64,000 bases of DNA from the NCBI GenBank assembly GCA_964435285.1, contig CAYSYA010000003.1:62001-126000 (forward strand), in the 5' to 3' direction. Below the pieces are notes generated by a model. That model had not been told where the DNA came from. It was given only the letters and a program-made list of their open reading frames with translations, and did no database searches. Positions 26,880-34,759 of this stretch are shown here, piece by piece (within the stretch, counting starts at the first letter, position 1; each line of letters begins with the position of its first letter). The translations under genes and the position numbers were made by a program. The DNA is from GCA-2718035 sp964435285. Its GTDB lineage: Bacteria > Bacteroidota > Bacteroidia > Flavobacteriales > TMED113.

Positions 26880-29129
26880 ATGTTATTTACTGAAGAAAAT
26901 TTAATTTATTTAGTCCCTGCTATGGGAGTTTTGGGCTTAATTGTAATGTTCATTAAGTCTAGTTGGGTTTCGAAACAAGACGCGGGCGATGAAAAAATGG
27001 TTACCTTATCTAATCACATTGCTAAAGGGGCTATGGCTTTTTTGGTTGCTGAGTGGAAGGTTTTAGGAATCTTTTCTGTTATTGCGGCAAGCCTTTTAGC
27101 TTGGTCTGGAACTTTGGTTGAAACCTCAACTCCATTTATTGCAGTTTCTTTTATAATTGGGGCTGTTTTTTCTGCTCTTGCTGGTTATTTTGGAATGAAC
27201 ATTGCGACCAAAGCTAATGTAAGAACAACTCAGGCTGCTAGAACTAGTTTATCTAAAGCACTTCGTGTTTCTTTTACGGGCGGAACTGTTATGGGTCTTG
27301 GTGTTGCTGGACTTGCTGTTTTTGGTTTAGGTAGTTTGTTTATAATCTTTAACTCTCTTTATAGTGGTGTTGTTGGTGGTTTTGTTGATCAACATAAGAT
27401 GGAGGTTGCTTTAGAGGTTTTGGCTGGCTTTTCTCTTGGTGCAGAGTCGATTGCGTTATTTGCAAGAGTTGGGGGGGGGATATATACTAAAGCGGCAGAT
27501 GTTGGTGCTGATTTGGTTGGAAAAGTTGAGGCTGGAATACCTGAAGACGACCCAAGAAACCCTGCCACTATTGCTGATAATGTTGGTGATAATGTTGGTG
27601 ATGTTGCAGGGATGGGGGCAGACCTTTTTGGTTCTTATGTTGCTACAATTCTTGCAACCATGGTGTTAGGAAGAGAAATTCAAATTTTTGATGATGGTTT
27701 TAATTCATTGTCTGAAAACGGTATGTTTCAGTCTATTAATTTTATTTTACTTCCTATGATTATTGCTGGTCTTGGATTAATTTTTTCTATAGTTGGCTCT
27801 TTCTTTGTTAGAATAAAAAAAGAATCTGGTTCTGTTCAAAACGCTTTAAATATTGGTAATTGGTTATCTATTATTTTAACACTTGTTGCCTCTTATTTCG
27901 TTGTTAATTGTATGCTTCCTGATGGTTATTTTTCAATGAGAGAAGATTTGAGTGTTCTCTCTGTTGATAGCGACTCTATTTTTTCTAAAATGGGTGTTTT
28001 TTGGGCTATTTTTACAGGACTTGTTGTTGGTGGTTTAATGTCAATTATTACTGAGTATTATACCTCTATGGGAAAAAGGCCTGTTAACTCTATTGTTAAT
28101 CAATCTTCTACTGGACACGCAACTAATATAATTGGGGGATTGGCCGTTGGTATGGAGTCTACTGTTTTACCTATTTTAGTTCTTGCTGGTGGTATTTTCG
28201 TTTCTTTTCAGTGCGCTGGATTATATGGTGTTTCTATTGCTGCTGCCGGTATGATGGCTACCACAGCAATGCAATTAGCCATTGATGCTTTTGGTCCAAT
28301 TGCAGATAATGCTGGTGGTATTGCTGAAATGAGTGGTTTACCAAAAGAGGTTAGAGAAAGAACCGACAATTTAGACGCTGTAGGAAACACTACAGCTGCC
28401 GCTGGTAAAGGCTTTGCTATTGCATCTGCCGCCCTTACCGCACTGGCTTTGTTTGCTGCTTTTGTGGGTTTAGCGGGTATTGATTCTATTGATATTTATA
28501 AAGCAGAGGTTTTAGCTGCGCTATTCGTTGGGGCTATGATTCCTTTTATATTTTCTTCTTTAGCTATAGCTGCGGTTGGTAGGGCTGCGATGGATATGGT
28601 AAAGGAAGTTAGAAGACAATTTAAAGAAATTCCTGGAATAATGGAGGGTAAAGCCACGCCAGAATATGAAAAATGTGTTGAAATTTCAACAAAAGCTTCA
28701 ATTAGAGAAATGATTCTTCCTGGTGCAATCCCTTTAGTTGTTCCTATAATTGTTGGTTTTTCTTTTGGTCCAGAAGTTTTAGGTGGTCTTTTAGCTGGTG
28801 TTACTGTATCGGGTGTTTTGATGGGTATTTTTCAAAACAATGCCGGTGGAGCATGGGATAATGCAAAAAAATCTATTGAAGCTGATGGAAATAAAGGCTC
28901 TGAAGAACATAAAGCTTCTGTTACAGGAGATACTGTTGGCGATCCTTTTAAAGATACTTCGGGTCCTTCTATGAATATTTTAATAAAACTTATGAGTATA
29001 GTTGCTTTAGTAATTGCCCCTCACATTAAAGTTGATAATGATAAAAATGCACAGACTAAACACTCAAGTATGATTATAGAAAATACTAAAGTAGAAAGTA
29101 TCGATTCTACTACAACTTTTTTCGAGTAA
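26880..29129 (+). CDS. hppA: Membrane-bound ion-translocating pyrophosphatase
   Basis: Hydrolyses pyrophosphate and pumps H+ and/or Na+ out across the membrane. The 749-residue protein has about 16 hydrophobic segments and the family's substrate motifs: DVGADLVGKVEAGIPEDDPRNP, the DNVGDNVGD metal site, and DTVGDPFKDTSG near the C-terminus. Ala in GNTTAAAGKG (instead of Lys) marks the K+-dependent group. The Glu that forms the ion gate in helix 6 of Na+-pumps (GADLFES) is Gly251, and the alternative site one turn on is Ala255; instead helix 5 carries Glu189 (GAESIALFARV). I recall this as the Flavobacterium johnsoniae type of H+-PPase; ion specificity remains inference. It has its own promoter. 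Confidence 0.94.
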   Translation: MLFTEENLIYLVPAMGVLGLIVMFIKSSWVSKQDAGDEKMVTLSNHIAKGAMAFLVAEWKVLGIFSVIAASLLAWSGTLVETSTPFIAVSFIIGAVFSALAGYFGMNIATKANVRTTQAARTSLSKALRVSFTGGTVMGLGVAGLAVFGLGSLFIIFNSLYSGVVGGFVDQHKMEVALEVLAGFSLGAESIALFARVGGGIYTKAADVGADLVGKVEAGIPEDDPRNPATIADNVGDNVGDVAGMGADLFGSYVATILATMVLGREIQIFDDGFNSLSENGMFQSINFILLPMIIAGLGLIFSIVGSFFVRIKKESGSVQNALNIGNWLSIILTLVASYFVVNCMLPDGYFSMREDLSVLSVDSDSIFSKMGVFWAIFTGLVVGGLMSIITEYYTSMGKRPVNSIVNQSSTGHATNIIGGLAVGMESTVLPILVLAGGIFVSFQCAGLYGVSIAAAGMMATTAMQLAIDAFGPIADNAGGIAEMSGLPKEVRERTDNLDAVGNTTAAAGKGFAIASAALTALALFAAFVGLAGIDSIDIYKAEVLAALFVGAMIPFIFSSLAIAAVGRAAMDMVKEVRRQFKEIPGIMEGKATPEYEKCVEISTKASIREMILPGAIPLVVPIIVGFSFGPEVLGGLLAGVTVSGVLMGIFQNNAGGAWDNAKKSIEADGNKGSEEHKASVTGDTVGDPFKDTSGPSMNILIKLMSIVALVIAPHIKVDNDKNAQTKHSSMIIENTKVESIDSTTTFFE

Positions 29130-29184
29130 TTATTGTTTTGTTAATTTAATACTATTTAAATACTTTTAACATTGAAATAGTTTT

Positions 29185-30948
29185 ATGTTAAAAGTATCTG
29201 AGTCTAATTTTAAAAAAAATATACCTAAAAACCCGGGTATTTACATTTTTTATGATAAAGAAAAAAAACCTCTCTACGTTGGTAAAGCAATTAACCTAAA
29301 AAATAGGGTTTCTTCTTACTTTTCATCTATAAAACATAGTATAAAAACTAAATCTCTCGTTTCTAAAATTAATTTTGTTGATTTTATTATTACTAAGAAT
29401 GAAAACGACTCTTTTTTATTAGAAAATAATTTTATAAAAAATTTAAACCCAAAGTACAATATTTTATTGAGAGATGATAAGTCTTTTCCTTGGATAATTA
29501 TAAAAAATGAAGTATTTCCTAGAATTTTTATTACAAGAAACGAAAACAAAAAAGAAGGAAAATATTTTGGTCCTTTTTTATCTTATAAAAAAGCAAATGA
29601 AATATTAATAATTTTAAAAAAATTATATCCTACTATATCTTGTTCTCATGTATTAAATAAGAAATTAACTAAACAGAAAAATAGTTGTTTAAGTTGTCAA
29701 ATTAATAATTGTAAAGGTCCTTGTTCAGGAGAACAAACTGAAAAAAACTATAATGAAAATATTAAGGAAATTTCTAATTTTTTAAAAGGTAATTTTAATA
29801 ATCTTATAAAAGATTTTAAAAAAAATATGTTTTTTTATTCTAAAAATTTACAATTTGAATTAGCACAAAAAGAAAAAGAAAAAATTTTACTTTTAACTGA
29901 ATTTAAAGAAAAATCTGTTATAGTAAATAATTCTTTTTCTAATCACGATGTTTTTTGTGTAATTTCTAGTGATAATTTTTCTTTCTTTTCTTTTTTAAGA
30001 GTAACAAATGGTGTTGTTTCTATTTATAAAAATTCATTTGTAAAAAAAATACTGAATGAGACTGATAAATATTTATTATCTGTTTTTATTAATAATACAT
30101 ATAATACTTTTGAAAATATTTCCAATTCTATTATTTCAAATATTAAAATTTTAAATTATAAAAGTACAGTTCCTATAAAAGGTTATAAAAAAAATATCCT
30201 TGATTTTTCTTTTAAAAATTTATTAATTTATAAACAAAGGTTTGAATTAAAAAAATCAAATAATAAAGATTATAATTTAATAATTAAAAATTTAAAAAAT
30301 TTATTAAAATTAAAGTATTTACCTAAACACATTGAGTGTTTTGATAATTCTAATTTGTTCGGAAAAAATCCGACTTCAGCTTGTGTTGTTTTTAAAAATG
30401 GTATTCCTTCTAAAAAAGAATACATTCATTTTAATATAAAAACTGTTAAAATTATTAATGACTTTGATAGTATGTATGAGGCTGTTAAAAGAAGGTATTT
30501 ATTTTTAAAAAATAAAAACAAACCTTTTCCAAATTTAATTTTAATTGACGGGGGAAAAGGTCAACTATCTTCTGCTTATAAAGCATTAAAAGAAATTAAA
30601 TTAGATACTAAAATTGAATTAATTTCTGTTGCTAAAAAAGAAGAAATAATATTTAATACTAAAAAAGAAGAATTTAAACTTGATCATCATTCTGATGAAT
30701 TGAAATTAATTCAATTTTTAAGAGATGAAGCTCATAGATTTTCTTTATCTCATCATAGAAAAAGAAGATTAAAAAATATGGTGGAATCTGAATTAGATAA
30801 TATTTTTGGAATAGGTGAAAAAACTAAAAAAACTTTATTAAATAAATTTAAAAATATAGATAATATTAAAAAACAAAAACTTCAAAAATTAATTAAAATT
30901 CTAGGTAATAGTAAAGGAAAAATAATTTATAATTATTTTAATAAGTAG
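29185..30948 (+). CDS. uvrC: Excinuclease ABC subunit C
   Basis: Makes both incisions in nucleotide excision repair together with UvrB. The 587-residue protein has the GIY-YIG nuclease domain (NPGIYIFYDKEKKPLYVGKA), four cysteines of the UvrC Fe-S site (SCSHV, SCLSCQINNCKGPC), the RNase H-like 3' half (HIECFDNSN, LILIDGGKGQ) and a C-terminal HhH region (FGIGEKTKKTLLNKF). The gene is far more AT-rich than those to its left: the 60 bases 30241-30300 contain only 3 G or C. It is the last gene before the inferred terminus. Confidence 0.95.
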   Translation: MLKVSESNFKKNIPKNPGIYIFYDKEKKPLYVGKAINLKNRVSSYFSSIKHSIKTKSLVSKINFVDFIITKNENDSFLLENNFIKNLNPKYNILLRDDKSFPWIIIKNEVFPRIFITRNENKKEGKYFGPFLSYKKANEILIILKKLYPTISCSHVLNKKLTKQKNSCLSCQINNCKGPCSGEQTEKNYNENIKEISNFLKGNFNNLIKDFKKNMFFYSKNLQFELAQKEKEKILLLTEFKEKSVIVNNSFSNHDVFCVISSDNFSFFSFLRVTNGVVSIYKNSFVKKILNETDKYLLSVFINNTYNTFENISNSIISNIKILNYKSTVPIKGYKKNILDFSFKNLLIYKQRFELKKSNNKDYNLIIKNLKNLLKLKYLPKHIECFDNSNLFGKNPTSACVVFKNGIPSKKEYIHFNIKTVKIINDFDSMYEAVKRRYLFLKNKNKPFPNLILIDGGKGQLSSAYKALKEIKLDTKIELISVAKKEEIIFNTKKEEFKLDHHSDELKLIQFLRDEAHRFSLSHHRKRRLKNMVESELDNIFGIGEKTKKTLLNKFKNIDNIKKQKLQKLIKILGNSKGKIIYNYFNK

Positions 30949-31260
30949 TTAATAAAATGTTTATAAATTGTTAATTATATTATTTTTTTTTTATTCTTTT
31001 ATTTTACTATTAATAACTCATTTTTTATTAACAATCTATAAACAAATTTTAATCTTAAATTTTTAAATTATTTATTAAAAATTTATAATAATATAATCAT
31101 TGTTAATATTGTTTATAATCATATTTTAAACAGATTAAATATTAAAATAATAATTGTTTAAAAAAATTAAAAACTAATATTTCAAAGTTTTTATTATTTT
31201 ATTTATACAATTAAATAACATAACATATATATTATATATATATATATAATATTATTATTA
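30949..31260. other. AT-rich non-coding gap, inferred replication terminus region
   Basis: This 312-base gap between the convergent uvrC and ABC ATPase genes has no open frame, tRNA or known RNA I can see. It is nearly all A and T (bases 31081-31140 contain 6 G or C). It holds T-runs after uvrC, a perfect 7-base inverted repeat TTAATAA/TTATTAA (31010-31016 and 31025-31031), several copies of short words like ATAATCAT and GTTTATAA, and a TA/ATT simple repeat at its right end. Codon third positions of plus-strand genes change from T-rich on the left to A-rich on the right of this gap, as expected where leading strands meet. Confidence 0.55.
31213..31223 (-). other. Possible half-site of a dif-like Xer recombination site
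   Basis: AAATAACATAA matches 9 of 11 bases of the E. coli XerD arm read on the minus strand. After an 8-base spacer TTAT follows, but the outer part of the second arm is only TA repeat and the dif spacer should be 6 bases. In such AT-rich sequence chance matches are likely. Confidence 0.2.
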
Positions 31261-31262
31261 TT
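31233..31262. repeat. Simple repeat (TA)8 followed by (ATT)4
   Basis: Eight TA units (31233-31248), three bases, then four ATT units (31251-31262) running into the stop codon of the ABC gene. Probably slippage in the most AT-rich part of the window. Confidence 0.85.
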
Positions 31263-32865
31263 AATTGTTATTTATAAGTTTTAAAGTTTCTTTATGTCTT
31301 TTATCACTTAAAATATTTTCTTTAATAAAACTATCAATAATAGTTCCTTTATTTAAAACATAAATTTTATTACATAAAAAAGAAACTGTACTTATATCGT
31401 GAGATATATAAATAATACTAATGTTATTTTTATAATATATTTTTTTTATAAGATTTAAAACATGAGCTTGAGTATTCATATCTAAAGCAGAAACAGATTC
31501 ATCAAAAATTATTATTTCAGGATCAGTTAAAAGAATTCTAACTATACATACTCTTTGTTTTTGACCACCTGATAATTCATGAGGATATTTATTTAAAATA
31601 TTTTTATTTAATTCTAATTGATTTAAATAAAATAATATTTTAGAGTCTTTATTATTAATTATATTATTACAATACAAAACTTCTCTTAAACAAGCATTAA
31701 TTTTTTGTTTTGGATTTAAAGAAGATTCAGGGTTTTGAAAAACTAATTGAATTTTTTTATTTATATTTTTTTTATTAAGGTTTCTAATATTTTTTCCCTT
31801 ATAAAAAAAAGAACCTTGATAGTTTTTATTTACTAATGATATAATATTAGACAAACTACTTTTACCTGATCCAGATCTTCCAATAATACCAATTATATCA
31901 TTTTCCTTTAATTTTAGATTTATATTATTTAAAGCTTTAAAATTATTATAAAAAAGAGATAAGTTTTTTAATTCTATAATAGAGTTAGAAAAAGCTTCTT
32001 TTTTAAGTATTTTACCATCATAAATGATTTTATTATTTTTTAAGAAAGGTAAAAAAAAGGGGTTATTTATAATTTTAGGTTTACATAATATTAATGATTT
32101 TGTAAAATTTTTTTTTGGTTTTTTTAATAAATTTTTAGTATTACCTCTTTCTATTATTTTACCTTTATTTAATATTAATATTTCATCTGAATAATTTTTA
32201 ACAATATTAATATCATGACTAATAATAATTAAAGTAATATTATTAAAATCACAAATATTCTTTAAAAGATTTAATATTTTATTTTTAGTATAAGGGTCTA
32301 ATGCAGTTGTTATTTCATCAGCAAAAATAACTTTAGTTTTTAAAGCTAAAGCAAAAGAAATTAAAACCCTTTGTAGTTGACCACCTGATAATTCATGAGG
32401 ATATGAATTATAAATTTTTTCAACATCATCTAATTCAACTTGTTTTAAAAATTTTAAACATTCATTATAAATGTATTTTTTATCGAAATTTTCTTTAGAT
32501 TTTTTTAAACATTCACTCAATTGATATCCACAAGTATAAACAGGATTTAATGAAGTAAATGGATTTTGAAATATTATAGAAGAATAAACACCTCTGTATA
32601 AATAATTATCTTTTGAATTAAATTGTAAAATACAATTCTTGTTTTCTAAAAAAATATTTCCAGAAACTTTAATTTTAGAACTTTCAGGAAGTAAATTTAA
32701 ACAAGCTAATGAAATTAAAGACTTTCCGCTTCCTGAAGGTCCTACAATAGCTGTTGTTATATTTTTTTTAAAAGAGTAAGAAAAATTATTTATAACAATA
32801 TTTTCTATATTATGTTCAAAAAATGAAATAGAAAGGTTTTTTATTTCTAAAACAATATTATTCAA
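31261..32865 (-). CDS. Fused two-domain ABC transporter ATPase (OppDF/YejF-like)
   Basis: Two nucleotide-binding domains in one 534-residue chain, as in YejF and similar fused peptide-transporter ATPases. Domain 1: Walker A GPSGSGKSL, signature LSGGQLQRV, Walker B KVIFADEITTALDP, H-loop ISHDINIV. Domain 2: GRSGSGKSSL, LSGGQKQRV, IIIFDESVSALD, ISHDISTV. Both look catalytically complete. A QNPFTSLNP / QNPESSLNP Q-loop in each is typical of the Opp/Dpp family. Permease and binding protein are not nearby, so its partners must be elsewhere. The only start is TTG at 32865, 3 bases after the serine hydrolase stop. Very AT-rich like uvrC. Confidence 0.88.
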   Translation of the reverse strand: MNNIVLEIKNLSISFFEHNIENIVINNFSYSFKKNITTAIVGPSGSGKSLISLACLNLLPESSKIKVSGNIFLENKNCILQFNSKDNYLYRGVYSSIIFQNPFTSLNPVYTCGYQLSECLKKSKENFDKKYIYNECLKFLKQVELDDVEKIYNSYPHELSGGQLQRVLISFALALKTKVIFADEITTALDPYTKNKILNLLKNICDFNNITLIIISHDINIVKNYSDEILILNKGKIIERGNTKNLLKKPKKNFTKSLILCKPKIINNPFFLPFLKNNKIIYDGKILKKEAFSNSIIELKNLSLFYNNFKALNNINLKLKENDIIGIIGRSGSGKSSLSNIISLVNKNYQGSFFYKGKNIRNLNKKNINKKIQLVFQNPESSLNPKQKINACLREVLYCNNIINNKDSKILFYLNQLELNKNILNKYPHELSGGQKQRVCIVRILLTDPEIIIFDESVSALDMNTQAHVLNLIKKIYYKNNISIIYISHDISTVSFLCNKIYVLNKGTIIDSFIKENILSDKRHKETLKLINNN

Positions 32866-32868
32866 AAT

Positions 32869-34026
32869 TTAAATATAATTTTTTAATACTTCTTCAACAT
32901 AAATTTCAAAAGGGGCTGTTGGTAAATCAGGATTATCTTTATTTCTTAAATTTTTTCTTCCTAAACGAACAATTATTAAATCATATTCTGGTATAGTAAT
33001 TATAAATTGACCTAAGAATCCACGCATATAATAAATAGGAATTCCTAAAGAAGAACCTTTCCACCAACCAAAAGAATAAAAATTAACTATGTTAGATTTT
33101 AAAATTTTATCAAAGTACCACTCATTTAAAACAATATTGTTTTCATTAATTTTCCCTTTTTTTAAAAAAAGCCTACCTATTTTAGCAAAATCTTTTGCAT
33201 TACTATGAAAACAACAAAAACTTTTTTCAACACCATTTTTTCTATCTAAAGACCATAAAGCCTCTTCAGAAGCCCCTATTTTTTCCCAAAAATAAATAGA
33301 AGAGAACTCGGAAAAAGAAATAGAAGAACTATCCATCAATAATTTTTCTATCATTAACGAAGCTAATTGGGTTGCTCCACTTTGATAATTATAATTCAAA
33401 CCAGCCTCTGAACTAAAAGAAAGACTTTTGGTTAAAGAGGTTAAATCTTTAGTCATATAAGATCTAGCGGTTATATTAAATGGATTATAATAATTTTCAT
33501 CCCAATCTAAACCAGAAGACATATTTAATAAATCACCAATAGTTACATCGTAGTCAGAATCAAAAAAATCCATTTCAGGAAAAACACTTTTAACGGGATG
33601 GTTAAAATCACGTAAATATCCTTTATCAACAGCAATTCCAGCAATCAAAGAAACAATACTTTTTGCAATAGAAAAGGAGTTGCTTTTATTATTTGTTACA
33701 GCCCATTCTTTCCAATATTCTTCATGAACAATACTATCTTTATGTATAATTAAAAAAGAATGTGTTTTATATTTTTCAAGAACACTCCTTAATTTTAAAG
33801 AAAGATTTTTTTTATTATAATAAACAGACTTAGGCCAATAAAAAGGATTAGAAGATTTATTTAGAGTGTCATTGTAAAAAAACTTTGCATCATCAACCTG
33901 AGCACTTCTTTCAAATCTAAAATAAGTTGATTTTAAACCCCTAATTATATAACCATAACCTAATAAATGTAACCCAAAAAAAACAATAAAAAAGAAAGAA
34001 AAAAAATATTTAAAAAATCGTATCAT
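32869..34026 (-). CDS. Serine hydrolase, beta-lactamase class C/PBP-like
   Basis: A 385-residue membrane-anchored protein: one N-terminal hydrophobic helix (about residues 5-26) followed by a beta-lactamase-fold domain. The nucleophile motif SxxK is SIAK (NSFSIAKSIVSLIAG), the second motif is YQS in YNYQSGATQLAS, and a third near GWWKG. Substrate unknown; members include esterases, D-aminopeptidases and peptidoglycan-related enzymes. It overlaps lipB by 17 bases and is followed after 3 bases by the fused ABC ATPase, so lipB-hydrolase-ATPase is a leftward operon. Confidence 0.85.
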   Translation of the reverse strand: MIRFFKYFFSFFFIVFFGLHLLGYGYIIRGLKSTYFRFERSAQVDDAKFFYNDTLNKSSNPFYWPKSVYYNKKNLSLKLRSVLEKYKTHSFLIIHKDSIVHEEYWKEWAVTNNKSNSFSIAKSIVSLIAGIAVDKGYLRDFNHPVKSVFPEMDFFDSDYDVTIGDLLNMSSGLDWDENYYNPFNITARSYMTKDLTSLTKSLSFSSEAGLNYNYQSGATQLASLMIEKLLMDSSSISFSEFSSIYFWEKIGASEEALWSLDRKNGVEKSFCCFHSNAKDFAKIGRLFLKKGKINENNIVLNEWYFDKILKSNIVNFYSFGWWKGSSLGIPIYYMRGFLGQFIITIPEYDLIIVRLGRKNLRNKDNPDLPTAPFEIYVEEVLKNYI

Positions 34027-34717
34027 CTATTAAATCTATATTAAAAACATCTTTAAATTTTTTTTGAAATAATAAAGAAACCTCATTAAATAAAGGAGGT
34101 TTTTTTAACTCAAGGTTTAAAGAAGTTACGGATTTATCAGAAATACCACAAGGAACGATACCACTAAAACGATTAATATCAACAGAAACGTTAAATGCTA
34201 AACCGTGCATGGTTACCCAGCGACTAGCCCGCACACCCATTGCACAGATTTTTCTTGGGTTTTTATCAACATCTAACCAAACCCCCGTTGAACCATCTAG
34301 CCTTTCACCTTTAAGGCCATAGTTTTTAAGAACCAAAATAACAACTTCTTCAAGAAAACGAAGGTATTTATGAATATCGGTAAAAAAATTATCCAAATCA
34401 AATATTGGGTAAACAACAAGTTGTCCGGGTCCGTGATATGTAATATCACCCCCCCTATTAATCTTAAAAAAATCAATACCCTCTTTTTTTAAAACCTCCT
34501 CATTTAAAAGCAAATTGTTTTTATCCCCACTTTTACCCAAGGTGTAAACATCTGGGTGCTCACAAAACAACAAATAACTTTTTGTTTTTTTTGTTACAGA
34601 AGGGTCGTTACGTTTTAATTTTTTAAGATCAATTATTGAATTCAAAAGCTCTTCTTGAATCCTCCAAGCGTCTTCAAATTTGATAATTCCTAAATTTTTA
34701 AAAATAACACTATTCAT
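34010..34717 (-). CDS. lipB: Octanoyl-(acyl-carrier-protein):protein transferase
   Basis: Transfers octanoate from ACP to lipoyl domains of oxo-acid dehydrogenases, the first step of lipoate synthesis. Motifs: GGDITYHGPGQLVVYPIFDL, the Lys of PRKICAMGVRASRWVTMHGLAFNV, and the catalytic Cys in GIVPCGISDKSVTSL. I start at the ATG 34717 (MNSVIFKNLG, 235 residues). An in-frame TTG at 34747 would add 10 residues but would put the start inside the lysS promoter, so it is less likely. Confidence 0.93.
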   Translation of the reverse strand: MNSVIFKNLGIIKFEDAWRIQEELLNSIIDLKKLKRNDPSVTKKTKSYLLFCEHPDVYTLGKSGDKNNLLLNEEVLKKEGIDFFKINRGGDITYHGPGQLVVYPIFDLDNFFTDIHKYLRFLEEVVILVLKNYGLKGERLDGSTGVWLDVDKNPRKICAMGVRASRWVTMHGLAFNVSVDINRFSGIVPCGISDKSVTSLNLELKKPPLFNEVSLLFQKKFKDVFNIDLIDDTIF

Positions 34718-34735
34718 TTCTTTAGTTAATATATT

Positions 34736-34743
34736 TATATTTG
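34736..34743 (+). promoter_or_regulatory. -7 element of the lysS promoter
   Basis: TATATTTG, 16 bases before the GTG start of lysS, in the 42-base space between the divergent lipB and lysS. No TTG at the right distance upstream. Confidence 0.5.
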
Positions 34744-34759
34744 ACAAAACTTAATAATT

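Noticed and set aside
30949..31260. Small RNA, tRNA or missed gene in the gap
   Set aside because: No cloverleaf, no frame of useful length and almost no G or C to form stable stems.
31233..31262. Repeat run as CRISPR or origin iteron
   Set aside because: It is only dinucleotide and trinucleotide repeat without spacers, DnaA boxes or neighbouring dnaA/cas genes.
29185..34026. Very AT-rich block as horizontally acquired island
   Set aside because: It contains uvrC and merges into lipB without mobile genes, integrase or direct repeats; position at the terminus explains the composition better.
34718..34747. TTG start of lipB at 34747
   Set aside because: It would extend into the lysS promoter; the ATG at 34717 leads directly into the conserved part.
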